NCBI RefSeq assembly: GCF_004919095.1 | Contig: NZ_STGJ01000003.1 | Span: forward strand, 124,001-188,000 | Length of the DNA stretch: 64,000 bases | Reading direction: 5' to 3' | Origin: Crenobacter intestini | GTDB taxonomy: Bacteria > Pseudomonadota > Gammaproteobacteria > Burkholderiales > Chromobacteriaceae | In this document: positions 1 through 8,378 of the stretch, piece by piece | Numbering within the stretch: position 1 is the first letter of the stretch | How the letters are laid out: each line of letters starts with the position of its first letter | Made by a program: the position numbers and the translations under genes | Notes under the pieces: model-generated | Database searches by the model: none | The model's input: only the letters and a program-made list of their open reading frames with translations | Told to the model about the DNA's origin: nothing

Positions 1-5
1 CTGTA

Positions 6-83
6 TTGACACGGGGTGCCGCAAGCGCGGCTGAGAAAGACCCGCACCACCTGATCTGGATCATGCCAGCGTAGGGATGTCGA
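6..83 (+). promoter_or_regulatory. TPP riboswitch (THI element)
   Basis: The conserved TPP aptamer core is visible in order: GGGGTGCC near 13-20, GGCTGAGA near 29-36, ACCCG near 40-44, and the CACCTGATCTGGAT...GCCAGCGTAGGGA segment to about 77. A P1 helix can be drawn between TTGAC (6-10) and GTCGA (79-83). It lies about 55 bases upstream of thiM, the first gene of thiM-thiE-thiD, so thiamine pyrophosphate most likely represses this operon. Whether it acts on transcription or on translation cannot be decided: no clear terminator hairpin with a T-run was seen before thiM. The promoter lies outside the window. Confidence 0.95.
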
Positions 84-137
84 CAGACAGGCCCGCGGCC
101 TGGCTGCCCCGTCCTTGCGCCCGCGAGGACAAACAAG

Positions 138-947
138 ATGACGCTCCCTGCCCAAACATTCGACGCCCGCGCCGCCGCGGCCGCGCTCGCCGCGCTGCGT
201 GCCTCCGCGCCGCTGGTGCACTGCCTGACCAACCAGGTGGTTTCCAATTTCACCGCCAATGTGCTGCTCGCCGCCGGCGCCGCGCCCGCCATGGTCGTCG
301 CCGAAGAGGAAGCGGGCGAATTCGCGGCGCTCGCCTCGGCGCTGCTGATCAACGTCGGCACGCTGGAGCGGCCGCAGGCCGCCGCGATGCGCGCGGCGAT
401 CGGCGCGGCAAACCTGACGGGTACGCCGTGGGTGCTCGACCCGGTCGCGGTGGGGGCGCTTGGCTGGCGCACCGCGTTCTGCCGCGAGCTGTTGGCGTTT
501 TCTCCCGCGGTGATCCGCGGCAACGCGTCCGAAATCATCGCGCTCGCCGGCGGCACGGGCGCCGGGCGCGGGGTCGACAGCACCGCCCAGAGCGACGCCG
601 CGCTCGAGGCCGCGCGCGCACTCGCCCGCGAGCATGGTTCGCTGGTGCTGGTCACCGGCGCCACCGACTACCTGGTCGACGCGCACGCGGTACGCGCCAT
701 CGCAGGGGGCACACCGCGCCTGCAGCAGGTCACCGGCACCGGCTGCGCGCTCTCTGCCTTGGTGGCGGCCGCCTGTGGCTGCGGTGCGCCGCGCATGGAC
801 GCGGTGGCGGCGGTGAGCGCGCTGATGAAGCTTGCCGGCGAACGTGCGGCGCCGGAGAGCCGCGGCTCGGGCAGCTTCGCCGTCGCGCTGCTGGACGAAC
901 TGGGCACGCTTGGTGGCGAGGACCTCGCCGCACGGTGGTTCGCATGA
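138..947 (+). CDS. thiM: Hydroxyethylthiazole kinase ThiM
   Basis: ThiM phosphorylates 4-methyl-5-(2-hydroxyethyl)thiazole, the thiazole salvage step of thiamine synthesis. The 269-residue length is normal for the family. The ribokinase-like signature GTGC is at residues 200-203, with Cys203 in the place of the family's catalytic cysteine, and [14 protein letters not shown] (about 28-41) is the typical N-terminal motif. A GAGGA ribosome site sits about 8 bases before the ATG. It is the first gene after the TPP riboswitch, and its stop overlaps the thiE start (ATGA), so the two are translationally coupled. Confidence 0.96.
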   Translation: MTLPAQTFDARAAAAALAALRASAPLVHCLTNQVVSNFTANVLLAAGAAPAMVVAEEEAGEFAALASALLINVGTLERPQAAAMRAAIGAANLTGTPWVLDPVAVGALGWRTAFCRELLAFSPAVIRGNASEIIALAGGTGAGRGVDSTAQSDAALEAARALAREHGSLVLVTGATDYLVDAHAVRAIAGGTPRLQQVTGTGCALSALVAAACGCGAPRMDAVAAVSALMKLAGERAAPESRGSGSFAVALLDELGTLGGEDLAARWFA

Positions 948-1575
948 GGTCGCCCGACTACCGGGTCTACCTGGTGCTCGACCCCGGCCAGTGCGGCGGG
1001 CTTGCGGGCATGCTGCGGGTGAGCGAGGCAGCGATCGCCGGCGGGGCAGGGCTCGTGCAACTGCGAGCGCCTGACTGGAAGAAGCGCGACTGGCTCGCTG
1101 CCGCGCGCGCGCTGAAAACCCTGTGCCACGCGCGGGGTGCGCGGCTGATCGTCAACGACCATGTCGATGTGGCGCTGGCCATCGGCGCCGACGGCGTGCA
1201 CGTCGGCCAGGCCGACTTGCCGGCGGGCGTGGCGCGCGCGCTGCTGGGGCCGGACGCGATCGTAGGTCTGTCGGTGAGCAGCGCGGCCGAGCTGGCTGAG
1301 GCCGACCTTGCTGCCGTCGACTACCTCGGCGTCGGGCCGGTGTTCGCCACTGCGAGCAAACCCGACGCCGCGCCGCCCCTGGATCTGCCGGCGCTCGGCG
1401 CGCTGGTGTCGGCCGCACGCCGGCCTTGCGTCGCCATCGGCGGCATTGATCTCAACAACGCGGCGGCCGTCGCCGCAACCGGCGTGGCCGGCGTCGCCGT
1501 GATCGGCGCGCTGTGCCGCGCGCCCGACCCGACCGCGGCGGCGCGTGCCTTGCTCAAGCATTTCGGAGACAACCG

Positions 1576-1579
<4 letters not shown>
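944..1579 (+). CDS. thiE: Thiamine-phosphate synthase ThiE
   Basis: ThiE joins the pyrimidine (HMP-PP) and thiazole (THZ-P) moieties into thiamine monophosphate. The protein of 211 residues has the TIM-barrel signatures of the family: [43 protein letters not shown], and the phosphate-binding AIGGI near the end. The ATG at 944 was chosen because it overlaps the thiM stop by four bases and gives the family's usual length; the open frame runs further upstream but without homology. The stop in turn overlaps the thiD start. The common QLR(D/E)K motif reads [11 protein letters not shown], a mild variant. Confidence 0.95.
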
Positions 1580-2376
<797 letters not shown>

Positions 2377-2450
2377 CGGGGCGGCCGCCTGTCTACAGTG
2401 AAATGCCGCCGTCGTGAAGGCGGCGTCACACTGCCAGCAGGAGGCCCGCC

Positions 2451-3899
2451 ATGCGCCAGCGACGCAACACCGACCATACCCCTTCCGTAGACAGCGGCGC
2501 CTACCGGGTGCCGCTGGACGCGGCTTATCTCAAGAAGCCCGCCCACCTGCGTACGCGCAAAGAGCGCTACGAGGCCGGCCGCGCGCTCAGGGTGGCGACC
2601 CCGCGCGAGGCGCACGCGGGCTTTACGCCGCCCGCGGGGCGCGCCGACCCGGTCCAGTTGCTGCTCGCCTCCTGCGAGGGGCGGGACCCTGCGCTGTTGC
2701 CGATCCGCTGGGGGCGGATGCTCGCGTCCGAATTCGCCTTCTACCGCGGCGCCGCGGCGATCATGGCGGCCGACCTGGCCCGCACGCCGGTGAGCGGCGT
2801 CGCGGTGCAGTCCTGCGGCGACTGCCACCTGATGAACTTCGGCGCGTTCGCGACGCCCGAGCGGCGCGTGATCTTCGACATCAACGACTTCGATGAGACC
2901 TACCCGGCGCCGTGGGAGTGGGACCTCAAGCGTCTGGCGGCGAGCTTCGTGATCGCCAGCCTGCACAACGGCCACAAGTTGTCGGACGCCCGTGCCGCCG
3001 CGCGCCGTGTCGTCGAGTGTTACCGCGACAAGCTGCGCGAGCTGATGCAGATGCCGGCGCTCAAGGCCTGGTACAGCGACCTCGACTACGAGATGCTGAT
3101 CGAGCAGACCGAGGACGAGGTGCTGCGCAAGCGGCGGCGCAAGGTGCTGGACAAGGCGCTCGCCCACGACAGCGCGACGGAGTTCGTCAAGCTCGGCCAG
3201 ATCGACGAAGGCACGCCGCGCATCCGCGACGCGCCGCCCCTGGTCTTCCACCCGCAGGAATGGCAACGCGAAGACTTCGAGGAAACCATACGCGAGAACC
3301 TGGCGCGCTACCGTGCGTCCTTGCCGCCAGAGCGGCGCCTCTTGTTCGACCGTTTCGAGTTTGCCGACGCCGCGATCAAGGTGGTCGGCGTCGGCAGCGT
3401 CGGCACGCTGTGCGCGGTGTGCCTGTTCTTTGCCGCCGAGGACGACCCGCTGTTCCTGCAGGCGAAGGAGGCGAGGCAGTCGGTGCTCGCGCCCTACGTC
3501 GACGTCGCGCCGTTCGCGAGCGAGGGCGAGCGCGTGGTGTTCGGCCAGCGCCTGATGCAGGGCGCGTCCGACGTGTTCCTCGGCCACTTCGTCGGCGTCG
3601 GCGGCCGGCACGTCTACGTGCGGCAACTGCGCGACGTCAAGGTCAAGCCGATGGTCGAGATCTTCGACGCGGGCCATATGCTGGGCTTCGCCCGCAACAC
3701 CGGCTGGGCACTGGCGCGCGCGCACGCGCGCTCGGGCGACGCGGCGCTGATCGCCGGCTACATCGGCAAGGGCGGCGACTTCGCCGAGGCGCTTGCCGAA
3801 TTCGCGGTCGACTACGCGGCGCAGAACGCCCGCGATTACCAGGCGCTGCGCGACGCAGCGCTCGACGGGCGGATCGACTACCTGGAAGACGGTAGTTGA
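2451..3899 (+). CDS. DUF2252 family protein
   Basis: The 482-residue protein shows the hallmark region of DUF2252: CGDCHLMNFGAFATPE followed by FDINDFDET and PWEWDLKRLAAS (about residues 123-165), then PMVEIFDAGHM and YVRQLRD further on. The fold is thought to be related to kinase/phosphotransferase-like proteins, but no reaction is established for the family and I assign none. The ATG at 2451 follows an AGGAGG-type site (CAGGAGGCCCGCC). It starts 74 bases after thiD on the same strand, but there is no sequence reason to link it to thiamine metabolism. The protein is soluble by inspection, with no signal peptide. Confidence 0.85.
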   Translation: MRQRRNTDHTPSVDSGAYRVPLDAAYLKKPAHLRTRKERYEAGRALRVATPREAHAGFTPPAGRADPVQLLLASCEGRDPALLPIRWGRMLASEFAFYRGAAAIMAADLARTPVSGVAVQSCGDCHLMNFGAFATPERRVIFDINDFDETYPAPWEWDLKRLAASFVIASLHNGHKLSDARAAARRVVECYRDKLRELMQMPALKAWYSDLDYEMLIEQTEDEVLRKRRRKVLDKALAHDSATEFVKLGQIDEGTPRIRDAPPLVFHPQEWQREDFEETIRENLARYRASLPPERRLLFDRFEFADAAIKVVGVGSVGTLCAVCLFFAAEDDPLFLQAKEARQSVLAPYVDVAPFASEGERVVFGQRLMQGASDVFLGHFVGVGGRHVYVRQLRDVKVKPMVEIFDAGHMLGFARNTGWALARAHARSGDAALIAGYIGKGGDFAEALAEFAVDYAAQNARDYQALRDAALDGRIDYLEDGS

Positions 3900-4000
3900 A
3901 TCAATAAATGACAAATAAAAACCAAAACTGCTTGGAAAAGCAAAATGGCTAGTGTTTGCTAGTCTGGATACATTGTCGGTACGGGTAGCAAGGGGAAAAC

Positions 4001-5101
4001 ATGGGAAGGCTACGGAGCTTGGCCTGGCTGATGGTGGGCGCGGGCGCGCCGGTGATGGCGGGGGGCTTGGGAGAGTGCGCGCTGTTGGGCGACGCCGGCG
4101 CGCGGCTGGCCTGTTACGACCGGGTGGCCGGCCGCTTGCCGGCGATGCCGCAAGCGGCGCCGGGAGACGCGCCGGCCGGCGCTGCGGAGCCGGTGGCCAC
4201 CCGCCTGCCTGACTTGCAGGTACCGGCAGAGGGCAAGGGGGAGGCACGGGACAGCTGGGGTAACCTGGCGGGCCTTGGCGCCGAATCATTCGCCCGCCGC
4301 TGGGAGCTCGAGCCGCAGTTCAAGGACGGCACCTTCAAGATCAAGCCCTACCAGCCGGTGTACATCCTGCCCCTGTCGTGGCGCGAGCGGATCAACAACG
4401 ACCCGTGTTCGCTCAACCCGCTTAACTGCTCGCAGCGCGGCGACCAGGACTACGACCGCACCGAGCTCAAGTTCCAGCTCTCGCTCAAGACCAAGCTATG
4501 GCAGGACATGCTGGGGTCGGACGCCGACCTGTGGGCCGCGTATACCCAGCAGGCGTTCTGGCAGGCGTACGACAGCCAGAACTCTTCGCCCTTCCGTGAA
4601 ACGGACTACCAGCCGGAAGTGTGGGCGACCTTCCCGGTCGAGGCGGGGCCCGACTGGCTGAAGCTCAGGATGGTCAACCTCGGCGCGGTCCACCAGTCCA
4701 ATGGCGAGACCAACCCGCTGTCGCGTTCGTGGAACCGCCTGTATGCAAGCTTCGGCCTGACCTCGGGCGACTTGTCGGTAGTCGTCAAGCCGTGGTGGCG
4801 CATCCCGGAGAGCGGCAGCGGCGACAACAACCCGGACATCAGCGACTTTGTCGGGCGCATGGAGACGGTGGCCGTCTACCCCTGGCGCGACAACGTGTTC
4901 TCGCTGACCTGGCGCAATAACCTCAAGTTCGGCAGCGGCACGCCGAACCGCTCCTTCTTCCAGTTCGAGTGGGCGTTCCCGATCTCGGGCAACCTGCACG
5001 GCTACGTGCAGGCGTTCAACGGCTGGGGCGACTCGCTGCAGAACTACAACTTCCACAACAAGGGCATCGGGCTTGGCGTCTCGCTGATCGAGTGGCGCTA
5101 G
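4001..5101 (+). CDS. pldA: Outer membrane phospholipase A (PldA/OMPLA)
   Basis: PldA is a calcium-dependent beta-barrel enzyme that hydrolyses phospholipids in the outer leaflet of the outer membrane. The 366-residue protein starts with a signal peptide-like segment (1-20). The catalytic triad fits the family spacing exactly: His231, Ser233 and Asn245 in VHQSNGETNPL and SRSWNRLY, matching E. coli His142/Ser144/Asn156. Aromatic-rich alternating strands fill the C-terminal half, and the last strand ends GVSLIEWR. An N-terminal segment with CALLGDAGARLACYD is common in beta-proteobacterial homologues. The gene is preceded by an AT-rich 100-base gap that probably holds its promoter. Its stop overlaps the convergent gene below by four bases. 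Confidence 0.93.
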   Translation: MGRLRSLAWLMVGAGAPVMAGGLGECALLGDAGARLACYDRVAGRLPAMPQAAPGDAPAGAAEPVATRLPDLQVPAEGKGEARDSWGNLAGLGAESFARRWELEPQFKDGTFKIKPYQPVYILPLSWRERINNDPCSLNPLNCSQRGDQDYDRTELKFQLSLKTKLWQDMLGSDADLWAAYTQQAFWQAYDSQNSSPFRETDYQPEVWATFPVEAGPDWLKLRMVNLGAVHQSNGETNPLSRSWNRLYASFGLTSGDLSVVVKPWWRIPESGSGDNNPDISDFVGRMETVAVYPWRDNVFSLTWRNNLKFGSGTPNRSFFQFEWAFPISGNLHGYVQAFNGWGDSLQNYNFHNKGIGLGVSLIEWR

Positions 5102-5505
5102 CTTGCGTCGCCCCGGCACAGGGGCTTGCCGATCTCGATCAGCGGGGCGAGCGGCATGTTCACCCCGCCGATCGAATCGTCGTACTTCCAGACCTTCAGC
5201 GGCGCCGGGTAGCCGGCGGCGACCGCGCGGTCGTTCAGCGCGTAGCTGACGTTGTCGTCGCCGGTCAGCGTGATCGCGCCGCTGCCGTCACACGCCAGCG
5301 TGCCGCCGGTCAGCGTCAGCGGCCAGCGCTCGCCAAGGTCGGCCGCGCGCAAGACCAGCCTGTCGGGTTTGGGCGTACCGGCGGCGAACAACAGGCTCGC
5401 CGCCAGCAACAGCAGCAAGGCGACCATCAGGCGGGGGCGCAGCCCTGGCTTGCGCGGGCAGCGGCGTGCGCCAGCCTGCACGGTGGAGGCGAGAGAGGGA
5501 GTCAT
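5098..5505 (-). CDS. Small secreted or anchored protein, DUF2511 (YebY)-like
   Basis: This 135-residue protein has an N-terminal hydrophobic segment (about 26-43, LMVALLLLLAASLLFAAG) that could be a signal peptide or anchor. The mature part, WPLTLTGGTLACDGSGAITL followed by YALNDRAVAAGYP and a C-terminal Cys, resembles E. coli YebY (DUF2511), a small periplasmic protein of unknown role. The two cysteines (in LACDG and KPLCRG) could pair. The gene follows the UmuD-like gene by 25 bases on the same strand and may be co-transcribed with it. The assignment rests on pattern memory only. Confidence 0.6.
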   Translation of the reverse strand: MTPSLASTVQAGARRCPRKPGLRPRLMVALLLLLAASLLFAAGTPKPDRLVLRAADLGERWPLTLTGGTLACDGSGAITLTGDDNVSYALNDRAVAAGYPAPLKVWKYDDSIGGVNMPLAPLIEIGKPLCRGDAS

Positions 5506-5530
5506 CGCGTCGTCCTTTACTGGTGCGGGT

Positions 5531-6142
5531 TCAGAATTGTTTGACGCAGCCGCAGACCACGCCCCATACCGTCAACTCCTGGTGCGGCCCGAGCACGATC
5601 GGCGCGTAGCGCGCGTTTTCCGGCAACAGCACGACGCGGCCGTCCCGCCTTTGCAGGCGCTTGACGGTCGGCTCGCCGTCAACGCCGGCGAGCACGATGT
5701 CGCCGTCGCGCGCGGTGCGGCGCGGGTCGATCACCAAGAGGTCGCCTTCGTCGATGCCGGCGCCGGTCATCGAGTCGCCTTCGACGCGTACCATGAAGCG
5801 CTCGCCGGTCAGCAGCAGCGCGTTGAGGTCGACATAGTCGTCGACATGGTCGTCGGCCGGGCTGGGCAGGCCCGCGCGCACCTTGCTCGCAAAGACGGGC
5901 ACGTTGGCCGCAGCAGCCAGCGGCGCGGGCAGCAAGCGGGTAGGGTAGGGCGGCAACTGGCGCGCCGCGCCGGCAAGGTGCTGGCTGCGCGCGGCGATGC
6001 GCCGCTCGACAAAGTCGATCACCGCGCCCTTGTCTTGTTCGGGGACGCGGATCTGTACCAGCGGGCCTTGCTCGCCGAAACGGCCGCTGCCTTTCTTGCG
6101 GCCGGCGCCGGTGCGGGCGCCGCCGTGGGTGTGTTCGGTCAT
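5531..6142 (-). CDS. UmuD-like S24 family serine protease with N-terminal extension
   Basis: The C-terminal 120 residues match UmuD: a cleavage site Ala90-Gly91 in VRAGLPSPADDHV, nucleophile Ser124 in EGDSMTGAGI, and general base Lys161 in GEPTVKRLQ. Such proteins self-cleave when bound to RecA filaments; UmuD' then works with UmuC in translesion synthesis. This 203-residue protein is longer than E. coli UmuD (139): the extra N-terminus (GGARTGAGRKKGSGRFGE, then IRVPEQDKGAVIDFV) is basic and resembles N-termini of some DNA-binding or UmuD-like proteins. The ATG at 6142 has an AGGAGG site nearby. No umuC is adjacent. A long palindrome lies 16 bases upstream of the start. It could be a SOS mutagenesis subunit or a self-cleaving repressor. 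Confidence 0.85.
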   Translation of the reverse strand: MTEHTHGGARTGAGRKKGSGRFGEQGPLVQIRVPEQDKGAVIDFVERRIAARSQHLAGAARQLPPYPTRLLPAPLAAAANVPVFASKVRAGLPSPADDHVDDYVDLNALLLTGERFMVRVEGDSMTGAGIDEGDLLVIDPRRTARDGDIVLAGVDGEPTVKRLQRRDGRVVLLPENARYAPIVLGPHQELTVWGVVCGCVKQF

Positions 6143-6157
6143 GCTGTTTCCTCCTGA

Positions 6158-6182
6158 TTTGAATTCTGCACCCGAATTCAAA
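6158..6182. promoter_or_regulatory. Palindrome upstream of the UmuD-like gene, candidate operator
   Basis: Arms TTTGAATTC (6158-6166) and GAATTCAAA (6174-6182) are exact reverse complements separated by TGCACCC. The site begins 16 bases before the UmuD-like start codon, so a bound protein would block transcription or sit close to the ribosome site. It does not match the gamma-proteobacterial LexA box (CTGT-N8-ACAG). What binds it is unknown; autoregulation is a possibility. Confidence 0.6.
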
Positions 6183-6294
6183 ATGCGGCAAGCATCGCAA
6201 GGCGCAACTGCGCGCAGTCGTTGCCGACAGGCAACAGTCGAGGAAAGAGGCAGGGAGGAAGGCGCGCCGGCGAAGAGGCCGGCGCGAGGGGAGG

Positions 6295-6723
6295 CTAGCC
6301 TACGCGGCCGACGATGGCGGCGTTGGCGATCAGCTCGTCGAGCAGCGCCATCGACGCGCGGCCGCTGATCGAGAACGGGTCGAGTTCGGGCTTGGCCGAG
6401 TAGCGCAAGAGCAGCGAGGGGTTGACCTTGGCCAGGTTGACCTGGCCCATCGTCCAGTTGGAGAAGCGGCGCTGGTCGATCTCCTCGAAGCACAACAGTT
6501 CTACGCCATGGTGGCGCGGGTCGGCGGCGATGGTGTTGTAGAGCTTGCACACTTCCTGGCGGCTACCCTCGAGCACCTGCATGAAGATGTCGCCGCTGTA
6601 GCAGAGGATGCCGGTGATGCCGAGCGCCGGGTTGTGCGTATGCGACTGGGCGAGGATGCTGTCGAGCAGCTCCTGGGTGTGCGGCTGGACCGCGCGGCTG
6701 GCGTAAAGCAGTCGGACGAGCAT
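6295..6723 (-). CDS. BLUF-domain blue-light sensor
   Basis: BLUF domains bind FAD and respond to blue light by shifting a hydrogen-bond network. In this 142-residue protein the known key positions are all present: Tyr7 (RLLYASRA), Asn31 (HNPALGITG), Gln49 (DIFMQVLEG) and, near the C-terminal strand, Trp90 and Met92 (FSNWTMGQ). There is no fused output domain; the last 40 residues form a short helical tail, so it is a short-type BLUF that presumably signals by protein contact. It lies 38 bases downstream of folE on the same strand and probably shares its transcript. Confidence 0.92.
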   Translation of the reverse strand: MLVRLLYASRAVQPHTQELLDSILAQSHTHNPALGITGILCYSGDIFMQVLEGSRQEVCKLYNTIAADPRHHGVELLCFEEIDQRRFSNWTMGQVNLAKVNPSLLLRYSAKPELDPFSISGRASMALLDELIANAAIVGRVG

Positions 6724-6761
6724 GGGGGTCTCCTCTCGTTAAAGGGTGATGCTGCCTAAGC

Positions 6762-7463
6762 TCAGCCCTTGCGGCCGGGCAGCAGCGACAGGAATTCGCG
6801 CCTGAGCGACGGGTTCTTCAGGAAGGCGCCGCGCATCACGCTGTTGATCATCTTGGAGTCGCTGTCGCGCACGCCGCGCCAGTGCATGCAGAAGTGGTCT
6901 GCTTCCATCACGATCGCCAAGCCGTCCGGGTTCATCTTTTCCTGCAGCAGGTCGGCGAGCTGGATCACCGCTTCCTCCTGGATCTGCGGCCGGCTCATCA
7001 CCCACTCGGCCAGCCGCGCGTACTTGGACAAGCCGATCAGGTTGGAGTGCTCGTTGGGCATCACGCCTATCCACACGCGGCCGATGATGGGGCACAGGTG
7101 GTGCGAGCACGCGCTGCGCACGGTGATCGGGCCGACGATCATCAGCTCGTTCAGGTGCTCGGCATTCGGGAACTCGGTGACCGGCGGCGCCTTCACGTAG
7201 CGGCCGCGGAACACTTCCTGCATATACATCTTGGCGACGCGGCGCGCGGTTTCCTGCGTGTTGTGGTCGCTGTCGATGTCGATCACCAGGCTGCGCAGCA
7301 CTTCGCCCATGCGCGCCTCGACCTCTTGTTGCAGGGCGGTGAGTTCGTCGCCCTCGATGAAGTCGGCGATATTGTCGTTGGCGTGGAAGCGCTGACCGCT
7401 CTGGCGGATGCGCGCGCGGATGCGTTCGGAAACCGGCTGGTAGTTGGGATGTTCGGTGCTCAC
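6762..7463 (-). CDS. folE: GTP cyclohydrolase I FolE
   Basis: FolE converts GTP to 7,8-dihydroneopterin triphosphate, the first step to tetrahydrofolate. The 233-residue protein has the zinc-binding motif SACSHHLCPIIG (Cys119 and His122 by alignment with E. coli Cys110/His113) and the later cysteine in DHFCMHWRG (Cys192). Other family motifs are DIDSDHNTQETARRVAKM and GLSKYARLAEW. It heads a short run with the BLUF gene. Folate-derived methenyl-THF is an antenna cofactor of photolyases, so a link to light is plausible, but no photolyase gene lies in the window. Confidence 0.95.
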   Translation of the reverse strand: MSTEHPNYQPVSERIRARIRQSGQRFHANDNIADFIEGDELTALQQEVEARMGEVLRSLVIDIDSDHNTQETARRVAKMYMQEVFRGRYVKAPPVTEFPNAEHLNELMIVGPITVRSACSHHLCPIIGRVWIGVMPNEHSNLIGLSKYARLAEWVMSRPQIQEEAVIQLADLLQEKMNPDGLAIVMEADHFCMHWRGVRDSDSKMINSVMRGAFLKNPSLRREFLSLLPGRKG

Positions 7464-7510
7464 AAGCTGTCCTCTTCTCGTTTGCGTGCGGCGGGGTGCG
7501 AAAAGTCTAA

Positions 7511-7529
7511 TCCGACAGTTTATGTCGGA
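7511..7529. promoter_or_regulatory. Inverted repeat upstream of folE-BLUF, candidate operator
   Basis: TCCGACA (7511-7517) and TGTCGGA (7523-7529) are exact reverse complements with the spacer GTTTA. The site is in the 108-base gap between folE and the upstream sprT-like gene, about 48 bases before the folE start, where a promoter would be expected. The regulator is not identified; a light-responsive MerR/LitR-type or other dimeric regulator is only a guess from the neighbouring BLUF gene. Confidence 0.5.
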
Positions 7530-7571
7530 AATGCAAACTTCAAGTCCGCCGTCCTGTTTTTATTTGCGTAC

Positions 7572-8378
7572 CTACACGGGTTCCAGCGGCAGCGCACAGC
7601 GCGCGCAGATCAGCGCGACGTCGCCGCGCGAGATCCAGGCGCTCGCCTGGCAGCCAGGGCAGGCGAGGCGCTGCCGGTTGCTGGGCCTGGGTGGTGGCGG
7701 CGCGACGATGGACAGCGCGCGGCCTTCGGCCTCGGCGGCGGCCAGCGGCGCCTGCGCCTCGGGGGCAGCCGGCGGCGGGGGCGGTGTCCACGGTGCGATG
7801 TCGTTCATGCCGTCCGGCGGCGGCGGGGCGACCGGGTCGAAGCGCGCCTCGACGCGCGCGAGCACCGCCTGCGGCGCCTCCGGCGCGTGGCGGTCGTAGA
7901 CGGGCAGCTTGAAGCCCTGGGCGAGCAGCGCGCGGCAGGCACCCTGGAAGGCGCCGCCTTCGATGATGTAGTGGCTGACCCGGTTGCCGCCGGTGTCGCC
8001 GCCGGGTGCGCCGGTGTTCGAGGGCATCAGCCCGACTTCCTGCATCTTGGCGGCCCACTCGCCGTTGTGGTGGTTCGAGCGGGTCGGCTTGCCGAGGTTC
8101 TCCTGCCAGTGGTGGACCATCTCGTGCACCAGCGTCGAGAGCACCTCGTCAAGCGGGCGCAACGCGAAGTAACCGGGGTTGAGCGCGATCTCGTCGAGGC
8201 GCTCGTCGCTCGCGCCTGAGAAGCGCGCGGGCTGGTGGTGGCCGTAACGGGTACGCGCGGCGCGCAGGGTGAGCACGCAAGGCGGCAGCTCGCCGGCAAA
8301 CAGCGTGTGGTTGAAGTGGTCGAACGCCGTTTGCAAGGCCCGGTACAGCGCGAGGCCGGGCGCGTCCTGTTCGGTCAT
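7572..8378 (-). CDS. SprT-like zinc metalloprotease domain protein
   Basis: The 268-residue protein has the SprT-like zinc signature HEMVHHWQ (about 85-92) with a further histidine in SNHHNGEW, matching the HExxH...H arrangement of SprT/Spartan proteins. A proline-rich linker of about 60 residues (around 185-235, including PWTPPPPPAAP) leads to a C-terminal CPGC...CARC zinc ribbon (about 243-265). Spartan-type proteins degrade DNA-protein crosslinks in eukaryotes; the bacterial role is not established. The ATG at 8378 was chosen because it overlaps the stop of the upstream regulator gene by four bases; an in-frame codon at 8408 is an alternative. Confidence 0.85.
   Translation of the reverse strand: MTEQDAPGLALYRALQTAFDHFNHTLFAGELPPCVLTLRAARTRYGHHQPARFSGASDERLDEIALNPGYFALRPLDEVLSTLVHEMVHHWQENLGKPTRSNHHNGEWAAKMQEVGLMPSNTGAPGGDTGGNRVSHYIIEGGAFQGACRALLAQGFKLPVYDRHAPEAPQAVLARVEARFDPVAPPPPDGMNDIAPWTPPPPPAAPEAQAPLAAAEAEGRALSIVAPPPPRPSNRQRLACPGCQASAWISRGDVALICARCALPLEPV

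Noticed and set aside
2405-2424. Hairpin GCCGCC...GGCGGC after thiD as a terminator
   Set aside because: The stem is only six bases with an eight-base loop and no T-run, so it is at best weak.
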